Shown here: one piece after another, positions 1 through 8,785 of the stretch
Numbering within the stretch: the first letter of the stretch is position 1
Layout of the letters: every line of letters starts with the position of its first letter
Assembly: GCA_913064775.1 (NCBI GenBank)
Contig: CAJYAD010000002.1
Coordinates: forward strand, 62,001-126,000
From: an uncultured Albidovulum sp.
Lineage (GTDB): Bacteria > Pseudomonadota > Alphaproteobacteria > Rhodobacterales > Rhodobacteraceae
DNA: 64,000 bases
Direction of reading: 5' to 3'
Program-made: the position numbers and the translations under genes
Notes under the pieces: model-generated
The model's input: the letters and a program-made list of their open reading frames with translations, nothing else
The model's database searches: none
Told to the model about the DNA's origin: nothing

Positions 1-1755
1 CTTTACGACGCGCTTTACGGCACCGACGCGCTGGGCGACCTGCCCAAGGCGGGCGGCTATGATCCCGCGCGCGGCGCGCGGGTGATCGCCTGGGGCCGGG
101 CCTTCCTGGACGATGTGGCGCCGCTGGTCGCGGGCTCCTGGGCCGACGTGACGGCGCTGAAGATCGAGGACGGCGCGCTGCTGGTGCAGACGTCCGAGGA
201 AACAGGCCTTTCGGACCCCGCGCAATTCGCGGGCTATGCCGGCGCGGCTGGCGATCTGCAGTCGATCGTGCTGCAAAACCACGGTCTGCACATCATCATC
301 GACCGCGACGCATCCCATGCGATCGGGCAGGGCGACCGCGCCCATGTCTCTGACATCCGGCTGGAATCGGCGATGTCCTCGATCATGGATTGCGAGGATT
401 CTGTGGCCGCCGTCGACGGCGAGGACAAGGTGCTGGCCTATTCCAACTGGCTGGGCCTGATGACCGGCGAATTGCGCGAAAGCCTGACCAAGAACGGCCG
501 GGTGATCCTGCGTGAGCTGAACCCCGACCTGACCTTCACCGCGCCCGAGGGCGGTTCGCTGGTGCTGAAGGCCCGGGCGCTGATGCTGGTGCGCAACGTC
601 GGCCATCTGATGACCACGCCCGCGGTGCTGGATCGCGACGGGGCCGAGGTGTTCGAGGGCATCCTGGATGCCTTCTGCACCACGCTGTGCGCGATGCACG
701 ACCTGAAGAAGACCGAAGGCCTGCGCAATTCCGCGGCCGGATCGGTCTATGTGGTTAAGCCGAAGATGCACGGCCCCGAAGAGGTGGCCTTTGCCGACCG
801 GCTGTTCTCGGCCGTCGAGGCGGCGCTTGGCCTGCCGCAATATACCGTGAAGCTGGGCATCATGGATGAAGAGCGGCGCACCTCGGCCAACCTCAAGGAA
901 TGCATCCGCGCCGCCAAGCACCGGGTGGCCTTCATCAACACCGGTTTCCTCGACCGGACGGGCGACGAGATCCACACCTCGATGGAAGCCGGTCCGATGG
1001 TGTGCAAGGGCGAGATGAAGAATTCCGCCTGGATCAAGTCCTATGAGGACCGCAACGTCGATATCGGTCTGGCCTGCGGGCTGGCGGGCCGCGCCCAGAT
1101 CGGCAAGGGCATGTGGGCCGCGCCCGACCTGATGGCGGCGATGCTGGTCGAGAAGATCGGCCACCCGAAGGCCGGCGCGAACTGCGCCTGGGTGCCGTCG
1201 CCCACCGCCGCCACCCTGCACGCGACGCATTACCACAAGGTCGATGTGCTGGTCCGGCAGGATGAGATCACCAAGGGCGGGCCGCGCGGCACGCTGGCCG
1301 ATCTGTTGACCATCCCGCTGGCCGAGGGCGCCAACTGGAATGCCGATGAGGTGCAGTCGGAGATCGAGAACAACGCTCAGGGCATCCTTGGCTATGTGGT
1401 GCGCTGGGTCGATCAGGGGGTAGGCTGCTCCAAGGTGCCCGACATCCATGATGTGGCGCTGATGGAAGACCGCGCGACCTGCCGGATCTCGTCTCAGGCG
1501 CTGGCCAACTGGCTGCACCACGGTGTCGTCAGCGAGGCGCAGGTGATGGCGGCGATGCAGAAGATGGCCGCCGTGGTCGACCGCCAGAACGCGGGCGATC
1601 CAGCCTATACGCCGATGGCGCCCGGCTTTGACGGGATCGCCTTCCAGGCGGCGTGCGATCTGGTCTTCAAGGGCCGCATCCAGCCCTCGGGCTATACCGA
1701 ACCGGTGCTGCATGCGCGGCGGCTGGAACTGAAGGCCGCGCGGGCCGGGCAATAG
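1..1755 (+). CDS. glcB: Malate synthase G (5' end outside window)
   Basis: Condenses glyoxylate with acetyl-CoA to malate (glyoxylate shunt, glycolate use); cytosolic. The frame is open from base 1, so the start lies upstream; a GTG at 82 is internal. About 584 residues are present of the roughly 720 usual for the monomeric G isoform. Recognised by the segments [12 protein letters not shown] near the C terminus, whose Asp is the family's expected catalytic base, [15 protein letters not shown], and [15 protein letters not shown]. It is followed after 13 bp by a GlcG-like gene, the neighbour often found with glcB in glycolate loci. No glcDEF genes are visible here. Confidence 0.96.
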   Translation, partial: LYDALYGTDALGDLPKAGGYDPARGARVIAWGRAFLDDVAPLVAGSWADVTALKIEDGALLVQTSEETGLSDPAQFAGYAGAAGDLQSIVLQNHGLHIIIDRDASHAIGQGDRAHVSDIRLESAMSSIMDCEDSVAAVDGEDKVLAYSNWLGLMTGELRESLTKNGRVILRELNPDLTFTAPEGGSLVLKARALMLVRNVGHLMTTPAVLDRDGAEVFEGILDAFCTTLCAMHDLKKTEGLRNSAAGSVYVVKPKMHGPEEVAFADRLFSAVEAALGLPQYTVKLGIMDEERRTSANLKECIRAAKHRVAFINTGFLDRTGDEIHTSMEAGPMVCKGEMKNSAWIKSYEDRNVDIGLACGLAGRAQIGKGMWAAPDLMAAMLVEKIGHPKAGANCAWVPSPTAATLHATHYHKVDVLVRQDEITKGGPRGTLADLLTIPLAEGANWNADEVQSEIENNAQGILGYVVRWVDQGVGCSKVPDIHDVALMEDRATCRISSQALANWLHHGVVSEAQVMAAMQKMAAVVDRQNAGDPAYTPMAPGFDGIAFQAACDLVFKGRIQPSGYTEPVLHARRLELKAARAGQ

Positions 1756-1768
1756 GAAGGACGCGACA

Positions 1769-2191
1769 ATGATCACCCTCAGGAAGGCACGTTCGCTCAT
1801 CAAGGCGGCTTTGGCCAAGGGGGCCGAGGCGGGGTTCAACCCGCTCTCGGTCGTGGTGCTGGACGCCGGCGGCCATGTCGTCGCGTTCGAGCGCTCTGAC
1901 GGGGCCAGCCCGGGGCGTTTCGACATCGCCCGCGGCAAGGCCTATGGCTGCCTGATGCTGGGCCTTGGCGGCAGCGCGATCCAGAAGCGGGCCGAGGCGC
2001 AGCCCACCTTCACCGACGCGATGAACGGCCTCTATGGCGGCCAGTTCGTGCCGGTGCGCGGCGGCGTGCTGGTGCGCGACGGACGCGGCCGGGTGCTGGG
2101 CGCGGTCGGCGTGACCGGCGACAGCTCGGACAACGACGCGGTGGCTGCGGTGGCCGGGATCGAGGCCGCGGGCTTCACCGCCGAGGCCTGA
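1769..2191 (+). CDS. GlcG/HbpS-like (DUF336) protein
   Basis: Small (140 aa) soluble protein of the GlcG/HbpS family, whose members bind haem or other small ligands; the role of GlcG in glycolate/glyoxylate metabolism is unproven. The family signature is clear: an N-terminal helix, then SVVVLDAGGHVVAFERSDGA, a central FDIARGKAYG segment, and a Gly-rich C-terminal strand (VLGAVGVTGDSSDNDAVAAV). It lies 13 bp after glcB with a GGAAGG-type ribosome site, so co-transcription is likely. No signal peptide is seen, unlike secreted HbpS. Family placement is secure; function is inferred from context only. Confidence 0.85.
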   Translation: MITLRKARSLIKAALAKGAEAGFNPLSVVVLDAGGHVVAFERSDGASPGRFDIARGKAYGCLMLGLGGSAIQKRAEAQPTFTDAMNGLYGGQFVPVRGGVLVRDGRGRVLGAVGVTGDSSDNDAVAAVAGIEAAGFTAEA

Positions 2192-2281
2192 GCCACGGCG
2201 CGGGCCTGACCTGTGCGACAGACGTGCCGGGCCCTCTTCTGCCCGGCACGCGCGTGGAACGCGCAGGCCGCCGCCCCCGAC

Positions 2282-2310
2282 TTGACGGACGGCGCGGTCG
2301 GGCGTATCGC
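2282..2310 (+). promoter_or_regulatory. Sigma70-type promoter for the metZ leader
   Basis: TTGACG at 2282-2287 and TATCGC at 2305-2310 are separated by 17 bp. The predicted start of transcription, about 2316-2318, falls at the first base-paired strand of the riboswitch, which makes this a convincing promoter by position as well as by sequence. Confidence 0.7.
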
Positions 2311-2315
2311 GGAGA

Positions 2316-2370
2316 TGTGGCGATTTGTTCACCGGATTGCGGGCCACGTTAAACAAGCCGCTAAAGAGGG
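2316..2370 (+). promoter_or_regulatory. SAM-II riboswitch upstream of metZ
   Basis: Matches the alphaproteobacterial SAM-II (metA-type) aptamer. GTGG (2317-2320) pairs with CCAC (2344-2347) to form P1. It is followed by the signature strings CGATTTG (2321-2327), CCACGTTAAACAAG (2344-2357) and GCTAAAGAGGG (2360-2370), which form the pseudoknot and the S-adenosylmethionine pocket. SAM-II RNAs lie in front of methionine/SAM genes, and the next gene is metZ. High SAM is expected to lower metZ expression. Confidence 0.93.
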
Positions 2371-2387
2371 CAGGGAGCGTACCGACA

Positions 2388-2417
2388 CCCCCACGCCTTT
2401 CGCGGTGGGGGTTTTTT
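2388..2417 (+). terminator. Intrinsic terminator between SAM-II aptamer and metZ
   Basis: CCCCCAC (2388-2394) pairs with GTGGGGG (2405-2411), followed by six T (2412-2417). It sits after the aptamer and 21 bp before the metZ start, so it can act as an attenuator for the riboswitch rather than as the end of an upstream gene. Confidence 0.85.
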
Positions 2418-2438
2418 GATGCGCAACAGGAGGCGCGG

Positions 2439-3620
2439 ATGACGGACGACTGGAAACGACGCACGAAACTGATCCATGCGGGCACCAAACGCAGCGGCTG
2501 GGGCGAGATGGCCGAGGCGATCTTTCTGACCCAGGGCTTCGCCTACGACAGCGCCGAACAGGCCGAGGCGCGCTTCATTCAGGCGGGTGAGGACGAATTC
2601 ATCTATGCCCGCTATGGCAACCCGACCGTACGCATGTTCGAAGACCGCATCAGCGCCGCCGAGGGAACCGAGGCCGCCTTTGCCACTGCCTCGGGCATGG
2701 CCGCCGTCTCGGGCGCGCTGACCTCGATGCTGCGTGCCGGCGATCACGTCGTCTCGTCGCGGGCGCTGTTCGGCTCTTGCCTTTACATCCTCGAAGAGGT
2801 GCTTGGCCGCTTCGGGGTTGAGGTCAGCTTCGTCGATGGCACCGATCTGGACCAGTGGCGTGCGGCCATGCGGCCCGACACCAAGGCGGTGTTCCTGGAA
2901 AGCGTGTCGAACCCGGCGCTGGAGGTGATCGATATCCGCAGCGTGGCCGAGATCGCCCATGCGGTCGGCGCGACCGTGGTGGTCGACAACGTCTTCGCCA
3001 CCCCGGTGTTTTCGCGCGCGGTAGAGCAGGGCGCCGACGTCATCGTCTATTCCGCCACCAAGCATATCGACGGCCAGGGCCGGGCGCTGGGCGGGGTGAT
3101 CTGCGGCACCGAAGACTTCATCCGCAAGACGGCCGAGCCCTATATGAAGCATACCGGCGGCTCGATGAGCCCGTTCAACGCCTGGATCATGCTGAACGGG
3201 ATGCAGACGCTCGATCTGCGTTGCCGGGCGATGGCCGACTCGGCGCTGGAAGTGGCGCAGGCGCTGGAGGGCCACGTGGCCCTGTCGCGGGTGCGCTATC
3301 CGGGGCTGGCCAGCCACCCGCAGCATGATCTCGCCATGGCGCAGATGGGATCGGGCGGCACCGTGGTGACGTTCGACATCGCCGACGGCAAGGAGGCGGC
3401 GTTTCGCTTCATGAACGCGCTGAAGATCGTCACGATTTCCAACAATCTGGGCGATGCGCGCTCGATCGCGACCCATCCGGCGACCACCACGCACCATCGC
3501 CTGCCCGCGGCGCAGAAGGCCGAACTGGGCATCACGCCGGGGCTGATCCGGCTGTCGGTGGGGCTGGAGGATACCGGCGATCTGATCGCTGACCTGCAGC
3601 AGGCCCTGGCCCGGGTCTGA
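2439..3620 (+). CDS. metZ: O-succinylhomoserine sulfhydrylase
   Basis: PLP enzyme of trans-sulfuration that makes homocysteine directly from O-succinylhomoserine and sulfide, in methionine synthesis. The ATG at 2439 is chosen because AGGAGG (2428-2433) lies just upstream; the open frame reaches back to 2325 but that part is the riboswitch leader. The 393 aa Cys/Met-metabolism PLP fold shows RYGNPTVRMFEDRI near the N terminus and YSATKHIDGQGRALGG carrying the PLP lysine. The length, and TKLIHAGTKRSGWGEMAEAIF at the start, fit MetZ better than MetB or MetC. SAM-II control supports the assignment. Confidence 0.93.
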   Translation: MTDDWKRRTKLIHAGTKRSGWGEMAEAIFLTQGFAYDSAEQAEARFIQAGEDEFIYARYGNPTVRMFEDRISAAEGTEAAFATASGMAAVSGALTSMLRAGDHVVSSRALFGSCLYILEEVLGRFGVEVSFVDGTDLDQWRAAMRPDTKAVFLESVSNPALEVIDIRSVAEIAHAVGATVVVDNVFATPVFSRAVEQGADVIVYSATKHIDGQGRALGGVICGTEDFIRKTAEPYMKHTGGSMSPFNAWIMLNGMQTLDLRCRAMADSALEVAQALEGHVALSRVRYPGLASHPQHDLAMAQMGSGGTVVTFDIADGKEAAFRFMNALKIVTISNNLGDARSIATHPATTTHHRLPAAQKAELGITPGLIRLSVGLEDTGDLIADLQQALARV

Positions 3621-3737
3621 CAGGCTGATCCGGATGCCGTTTTCCCACGTTGAAGGCACGGGGCTGGAAAATGCCCCGGCCTGCCCCATCTGTCATAGTT
3701 CACCCGGATAAACGGGTGGGCACCGGAAGGACGTGCT

Positions 3738-4820
3738 ATGAATATGCGGATAGACGCGCCGCAGGACGAGGCAAACAAAGCCGCCGACGCCCTGGAAACG
3801 CTAAAGACCTGGCTGGAAACGGCCCCGAAGGCAGAGCGCGCCGCGCGCGCCGCCGAACTTGCAGCCCTGAGAGGAACGGTGCTGTCGCGCGACTATGACA
3901 GCGCATTCACCGTCGACGCGGCCTATCGGGATTCACTGCCCGATCTGCAGAACGGCCCCGCCAGCCTGATCCGTGGCCAGAACCGCCGGATCCAGCATGT
4001 CGGCATCTCGAACTTCCGCCTGCCGCTGCGCCACCCGACCCGCGGCGGCGCGCCGCTGCTGCTGGAAACCTCGGTCACCGGCACCGTCAGCCTGGAGGCC
4101 GAGAAGAAGGGCATCAACATGAGCCGCATCCTGCGCAGCTTCTATGCCCATGCCGAGAAGCAGATGGGCCGCGACGTCGTCGAGGCGGCGCTGGACGATT
4201 ACAAGCGCGATCTGGGCAGTTTCGACGCCCGCATCGCGCTGCGCTTCTCGTTCCCGATGCAGGTCGCGTCGCTGCGCTCGGGCCTCACGGGCTATCAGTA
4301 TTACGATGTCACGCTGGAGCTGGCCGAGACCGGGGGCCAGTCCGGGGGGCAGTCCGGGGGCCAGCGCACCGCCGCGCTGCATCTCGATTATGTCTACAGC
4401 TCTACCTGCCCCTGCTCGCTGGAGCTGTCCGAACACGCCCGCGCCAGCCGGGGGCAGCTGGCGACGCCGCATTCGCAGCGCTCGGTCGCGCGGCTGTCGG
4501 TGGTGCTGACAGAGGCGCCGCTGGCGATCGAGGATCTGGTCGAGCTGTGCCGCGTCGCGGTGCCGACAGAGACCCAGGTGATGGTGAAGCGCGAGGACGA
4601 ACAGGCCTTTGCCGAGCTGAACGCCGCCAATCCGATTTTCGTCGAGGATGCGGCGCGGCTCTTTGCCGAGCAGTTGCAGGCGGACCCGCGGGTGGGCGAT
4701 TTCCGGGTGGTGACAAGCCACAAGGAAAGCCTGCATTCCCACGACGCAGTCAGCGTGCTTTGCGAGGGCGAGACCTTTGCCGCCGACACGCTGGACCCGC
4801 GTCTCTTCGCGGCGCTTTAG
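3738..4820 (+). CDS. folE2: GTP cyclohydrolase FolE2 (type IB)
   Basis: Converts GTP to 7,8-dihydroneopterin triphosphate, the first step of folate synthesis, with a metal requirement looser than zinc-only FolE. The 360 aa protein has the FolE2 features VGISNFRLPL near residue 90 and STCPCSLELSEHARASRGQ near 220, which holds the metal-site Cys and His. The start follows GGAAGGA at 3726-3732. A 12-bp tandem repeat at 4330-4364 encodes GGQSGGQSGGQ (about residues 198-208) in an otherwise conserved domain. A small hairpin (CACCCG 3701-3706 / CGGGTG 3713-3718) precedes the ribosome site. No Zur-like box was found. Confidence 0.93.
   Translation: MNMRIDAPQDEANKAADALETLKTWLETAPKAERAARAAELAALRGTVLSRDYDSAFTVDAAYRDSLPDLQNGPASLIRGQNRRIQHVGISNFRLPLRHPTRGGAPLLLETSVTGTVSLEAEKKGINMSRILRSFYAHAEKQMGRDVVEAALDDYKRDLGSFDARIALRFSFPMQVASLRSGLTGYQYYDVTLELAETGGQSGGQSGGQRTAALHLDYVYSSTCPCSLELSEHARASRGQLATPHSQRSVARLSVVLTEAPLAIEDLVELCRVAVPTETQVMVKREDEQAFAELNAANPIFVEDAARLFAEQLQADPRVGDFRVVTSHKESLHSHDAVSVLCEGETFAADTLDPRLFAAL
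4330..4364 (+). repeat. In-frame 12-bp tandem repeat inside folE2
   Basis: Nearly three units of CCGGGGGCCAGT (4330-4341, 4342-4353 with one change, 4354-4364). They code for a Gly-Gly-Gln-Ser repeat in the region before the metal-binding Cys motif. Unit length is a multiple of three, so copy number can vary without a frameshift. Confidence 0.85.
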
Positions 4821-5017
4821 GGCGGGGGCTCTGCCCCCTGCACCCCCGGGATATTTGGATCAAAGAGAAAGCAGCAGAGGGCACTTTGCCTTCACTCTGG
4901 CCCAAGTATCCCACGGGGTCGCCATCTGAGCGCCGTCGCCAATGGTGCTTGGACCAGTGGCGCAGCCATTGGCAACTTCGAGCGACGATGGCGACGGGGG
5001 GTGAAATCCCCGGCGCC
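4821..5017. repeat. Composite dispersed intergenic repeat (long form)
   Basis: The stretch after folE2 has no gene. 4821-4870 is an inverted copy of the dispersed repeat (GCGGGGGC-TCT-GCCCCC, then CACCCCCGGGATATTTGGATC). 4902-5017 resembles the short form in plus orientation (AGTATCCCACGGGG ... GGGGGGTGAAATCCCC), split by a 76-bp segment. That segment has nested inverted repeats: TCGCCATC (4919-4926) with GATGGCGA (4987-4994), and GCCAATGG (4938-4945) with CCATTGGC (4966-4973). The complement of 4821-4994 aligns by eye with 62453-62603. Confidence 0.75.
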
Positions 5018-5077
5018 GAGGCCTGAAACAAGCCCCGCACAGGCCTCGCACAGGCCCCGCACAGGCCGGTGACCCGT

Positions 5078-7420
5078 TCAGCCCTCGCCGTAGGGCACCC
5101 AGATGGTCTTGACCTCAACCGCCTGGGCCAGGAAGGCGCGGCCTTCGCCCTCGGGGCTGAACCAGTCGCGGGCGCGGCCCTGGTTCACCCATGTGCGTTT
5201 CAGGTTTGCCGCAGACTCGCGCTCGATCAGCCCCGAGACATCGGCCGAGGAAAAGCTCCAGACCGCGTCGACATCCATGTGACCGGCCAGGGTCTTGGCC
5301 AGATCCAGTGGATCGCCCGGCACGATGTTGACCACCCCGCCCGGCACGTCCGAAGTGTCCAGCACCTGGTAGAAATCCGCCGCCGCCAGCGGGTGCGCCG
5401 CCGAGGGCACCAGCACGCAGGCATTGCCCATGGCGATCGCCGGCGCCATCACCGAGATCAGCCCCAGAAGCGGCGCCTCGTCAGGGCAGAGCGCGCCGAT
5501 CACCCCCAGGGGTTCGTTCAGCGCCAGCGCCAGCCCCTTCATCGGCACCGGCTTGGCCGCGCCCTCGTATTTGTCGGCCCAGGCGCCGTAGCTGAACAGC
5601 CGCGCGATCGCGGCCTCGACCTCGGCCTCGCCCGAGGTGCCGGTCATCGCCTTCAGCCGCGCGGCGAAATCGCCGGCGCGCGCCGACAGGTTCTCGGCGA
5701 TGTAATAGAGCACCTGCGCGCGGTTGTGGGCGGTGGCGCGGGCCCAGCCTTTGGCCGCGCGCGCGGCTTCCACCGCGTTGCGGATGTCCTTGCGGCTGCC
5801 CTGGCCGACATCGCCCAGTAGCTGGCCCTTCACGCCCCAGACCGGCGTGGAATAGCCGCTGTCGGGCCGCGCCTGCTTGCCGCCGATGTAGAATTTCGGC
5901 GTCCGGTCGATGCCCTCGATTTTGGGTTCAGCCGGGGCAGGGTTCGGCGCGGTGGGTTTCAGCGCCCGCGCCTTGCCGGCGGGGCGCAGATAGGCGCTCA
6001 GCCCCTCCCAGCCGCCCTCGCGGCCAAAGCCGCTTTCGCGCAGCCCGCCAAAGCCCGCCGCCGCGTCGAACATGTTGGTGCCGTTCACCCAGACGACGCC
6101 CGCCGCCAGTTTCGGCGCCATGTCGAGCGCGAGGTTCAGGTTTTCGGTCCAGACCGAAGCGGCCAGACCGTAACGCGTGTTGTTGGCCATCTCCACCGCC
6201 TCGGCGGGGGTGCGGAAGGTGGTCGAGACCAGCACCGGGCCAAAGATCTCTTCCTGCATCAGGCGGGCCGAGGGCGAGAGGCCGGTGATCAGTGTCGGCG
6301 GATAGAAGCAGCCCTCGGGCACCGCGATCTCGGCGCGATGGGTCTCGCCCTCGGTATTGGCCGCGACCATCTCGGTGATGCTTTGCAGCTGCACCGGGTC
6401 GACAACCGCGCCGATGTCGATGCATTTGTCCAGCGGATCGCCGATCCGCAACTGGTTCATCCGCGCGCGCAGCTTGTCGTGAAAGCGCGGCGCGACGCCC
6501 TCTTGCACCAAGAGGCGCGAGCCCGCGCAGCAGACCTGACCGCCGTTGAACCAGATCGCATCGACCAGCCCCTCGACCGCGCTGTCGAGATCGCAATCGT
6601 CGAAGACGATGTAGGGCGACTTTCCCCCGAGCTCCAATGTCAGCGCGATGCTGCGGCCGGCGGTCGCCTCGCGGATCCGGCGGCCGACCTCGGTCGAGCC
6701 GGTGAAGGCGATCTTGTCGACCTCCGCGTCAACCAGCGCGGCCCCCGTGGCGCCATTGCCGGTGACGATGTTGAGCACGCCCGGCGGCAGGCCCGCCTCG
6801 CGGCTGATCTCGGCGAAGAGAAGCGCGGTGAGCGGGGTGTATTCGGCCGGTTTCAGCACCACCGCATTGCCCGCGGCCAGCGCCGGCGCGACCTTCCAGG
6901 ACAGCATCAACAGCGGAAAGTTCCACGGGATGATCTGGCCGCAGACGCCCAGCGGCGCCATCCCCGGGCGTTCGCTTTCCATCAGCTGGGCGAGGCCCGC
7001 GTGATAGTAGAAATGCCGCGCGACCAGCGGGATGTCGATGTCGCGGCTTTCACGGATCGGCTTGCCGCTGTCGAGGGTTTCGAGCACCGCGAACAGCCGC
7101 GCGTGTTTCTGCACGAGGCGCGCCAGCGCATAGAGGACGCGCGCCCGCTGATGGCCCGAGAGCGCGGCCCATTTCGGCTGCGCCTTGCGCGCGGTGGCCA
7201 CCGCATGGGCGATATCGGCGTCGCGGCCTTGCGTGACCTCGGCCAGCACCGCGCCGGTGGCGGGGTTCCTGGTGGTGAAAAGCTCGCCCGGCTTGGTGAA
7301 GGCACCGTCGATGTAAAGGCCGAAGCGGCGGTCGTGGCGGTCAAGCCAGGCCTGTGCCTCGGCGGCGCTTTCGGGGGCGGGGCCGTAGGACATGGTGTCG
7401 AAGATATCGCGGATCGTCAT
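5078..7420 (-). CDS. ALDH16-type aldehyde dehydrogenase with tandem ALDH domains
   Basis: NAD-dependent aldehyde dehydrogenase of the two-domain ALDH16 kind (780 aa). The N-terminal domain (about 30-490) is complete: PWNFPLLMLSWK, FTGSTEVGRRI, LELGGKSP with Glu263, and FNGGQVCCAGSR with Cys297 as the expected nucleophile. The C-terminal domain (about 500-780) is ALDH-like but has no recognisable Glu/Cys active site, as known for bacterial ALDH16. The start at 7420 (MTIRDIF) overlaps the preceding DUF1272 stop by 4 bp (ATGA), so an operon with deoC is likely. Acetaldehyde from DeoC is a plausible substrate, by inference. Confidence 0.9.
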   Translation of the reverse strand: MTIRDIFDTMSYGPAPESAAEAQAWLDRHDRRFGLYIDGAFTKPGELFTTRNPATGAVLAEVTQGRDADIAHAVATARKAQPKWAALSGHQRARVLYALARLVQKHARLFAVLETLDSGKPIRESRDIDIPLVARHFYYHAGLAQLMESERPGMAPLGVCGQIIPWNFPLLMLSWKVAPALAAGNAVVLKPAEYTPLTALLFAEISREAGLPPGVLNIVTGNGATGAALVDAEVDKIAFTGSTEVGRRIREATAGRSIALTLELGGKSPYIVFDDCDLDSAVEGLVDAIWFNGGQVCCAGSRLLVQEGVAPRFHDKLRARMNQLRIGDPLDKCIDIGAVVDPVQLQSITEMVAANTEGETHRAEIAVPEGCFYPPTLITGLSPSARLMQEEIFGPVLVSTTFRTPAEAVEMANNTRYGLAASVWTENLNLALDMAPKLAAGVVWVNGTNMFDAAAGFGGLRESGFGREGGWEGLSAYLRPAGKARALKPTAPNPAPAEPKIEGIDRTPKFYIGGKQARPDSGYSTPVWGVKGQLLGDVGQGSRKDIRNAVEAARAAKGWARATAHNRAQVLYYIAENLSARAGDFAARLKAMTGTSGEAEVEAAIARLFSYGAWADKYEGAAKPVPMKGLALALNEPLGVIGALCPDEAPLLGLISVMAPAIAMGNACVLVPSAAHPLAAADFYQVLDTSDVPGGVVNIVPGDPLDLAKTLAGHMDVDAVWSFSSADVSGLIERESAANLKRTWVNQGRARDWFSPEGEGRAFLAQAVEVKTIWVPYGEG

Positions 7421-7677
7421 GCCGGATGCCCTTGAGGCGCCGCGCATCCGCCGGGCTTCACCACCCGGCGGGTCGAGGCAGGATACTTGGTCAGGAGCCG
7501 CCCCGGCCGTACCGGTCGCGCCCCCAGATCGCCGCCGCAATTCGGGCAGATGCCGCCGAGCGTGTCGCGCGCGCAATCAGAGCAGAAGGTGCATTCGAAG
7601 GTGCAGATCATCGCGCCGGGGCGGTCCGGCGGAAGGGGCGTGTCGCAGCATTCGCAGCTTGGGCGCATTTCGAGCAT
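7417..7677 (-). CDS. DUF1272 cysteine-rich small protein
   Basis: An 86 aa protein with paired cysteines that look like two metal knuckles: CECCDTPLP (residues 7-15), CTFECTFCSDC, and CPNCGGDLGARPVRP. This is the DUF1272 pattern, a predicted zinc-binding protein of unknown function. The start at 7677 gives MLEMRPSCECC; the longer frame to 7728 would run into deoC and is not favoured. It begins 4 bp after the deoC stop and ends in a 4-bp overlap with the ALDH16 gene. The tight packing argues for translation coupling in a three-gene operon. Confidence 0.8.
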   Translation of the reverse strand: MLEMRPSCECCDTPLPPDRPGAMICTFECTFCSDCARDTLGGICPNCGGDLGARPVRPGRLLTKYPASTRRVVKPGGCAAPQGHPA

Positions 7678-7681
7678 TCTC

Positions 7682-8686
7682 TTACCCCATCGCATGGCGG
7701 TTGGCGGCCGAATAGCGGCCGGTGACATGGTGTTCCAACTGGCGCTCGATATCGCCCAGAAGTGAGGAGGCGCCGAAACGGAACAGATCTGGCTGCAGCC
7801 AGGGCAGGCCGAGTTCCTCCTTCAGCAGCGACAGGTAGACCAGCGCGTCCTTGGCCTTGGAAATCCCGCCCGCGGGCTTGTAGCCCACCTTGTAGCCGGT
7901 GGCGGCCTCATACTCTCGGATCGCGCGGATCATCGTCAGGCTGACTGGCAGGGTGGCGTTCACGCCTTCCTTGCCGGTCGAGGTCTTGATGAAATCCGCG
8001 CCCCCCATCATGCACACTAGACTGGCGCGCGCGACGTTGCGCAGCGTGCCCAATTCGCCGGTCGCGAGGATCGCCTTCACATGCGCCGCACCCGCCGCCT
8101 CGCGCATTTCGCGCATCTCGTCGTATAGCGCCTGCCAGTTGCCGGTCAGGACATGGCGGCGCGAGATGACGATGTCGATCTCATCGGCCCCGGCGCGCAC
8201 GCTTTCGCCGATCTCGGCGATGCGCAGCCGGTAGGGCGACAGCCCCGCGGGAAAGCCGGTGGACACTGCGGCTACGGGGATGTTGGTGCCCTCCAGCGCG
8301 CGCACCGCCGTGCCCACCATCTCGTGGTAGACGCAGACGGCGCCGGTGGTCAGCCCTTCCATCCCCAGCGCGGCCAGAAGGTCTGGCCGCACCGGCTGAC
8401 GCGCCTTGGCGCAGAGGCGGCGGACGCGGCCCTCGGTGTCGTCGCCGGCCAGGGTGGTCAGATCGATCAGGCTGATGGCCTTGCACAGCCAGGCCGCCTG
8501 GTAATCTTTCTTGACCGAGCGGCGCCCCGGCAGGCTGGCGGCGCGGCGTTCGATCGCCGGGGTGTTGGCCTGCACCGCGGCGATCCAGTCGAGATCGAGC
8601 GCGCGGCCCGGATTGCGGGCATGGGTGACTTGGGGAAGCTGCGCGGCACGGGTGGCCGGGGCGGTCGCGGGGCTGGTGGGCATCAT
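7682..8686 (-). CDS. deoC: Deoxyribose-phosphate aldolase
   Basis: Cleaves 2-deoxyribose 5-phosphate to glyceraldehyde 3-phosphate and acetaldehyde. DeoC motifs are clear: LIDLTTLAGDDTEGRV, the AVCVYHEMV strand, EIDIVISRR, KAILATGELG, and DFIKTSTGKEGVNATLPV with the Schiff-base lysine. At 334 aa it is longer than the short bacterial enzyme because of an N-terminal extension of about 60 residues, as in eukaryote-like and many alphaproteobacterial DERAs. Two in-frame ATGs (8686, 8683) follow GAGGA. First gene of the deoC-DUF1272-ALDH16 run. Confidence 0.95.
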   Translation of the reverse strand: MMPTSPATAPATRAAQLPQVTHARNPGRALDLDWIAAVQANTPAIERRAASLPGRRSVKKDYQAAWLCKAISLIDLTTLAGDDTEGRVRRLCAKARQPVRPDLLAALGMEGLTTGAVCVYHEMVGTAVRALEGTNIPVAAVSTGFPAGLSPYRLRIAEIGESVRAGADEIDIVISRRHVLTGNWQALYDEMREMREAAGAAHVKAILATGELGTLRNVARASLVCMMGGADFIKTSTGKEGVNATLPVSLTMIRAIREYEAATGYKVGYKPAGGISKAKDALVYLSLLKEELGLPWLQPDLFRFGASSLLGDIERQLEHHVTGRYSAANRHAMG

Positions 8687-8785
8687 TTTTTCCTCGGGCA
8701 GGAGGCGAAACTCGCATGCGGCGCCGGGCTTGGCAAGATTGACGCGGCGGCCCTTCCCGGGGTCGACGGAAAGAGCGGATCGGCC

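Noticed and set aside
5069-5821. Long plus-strand frame opposite the ALDH16 gene
   Set aside because: Arg/His-rich composition is typical of the antisense of GC-rich coding DNA; the minus strand has clear ALDH motifs.
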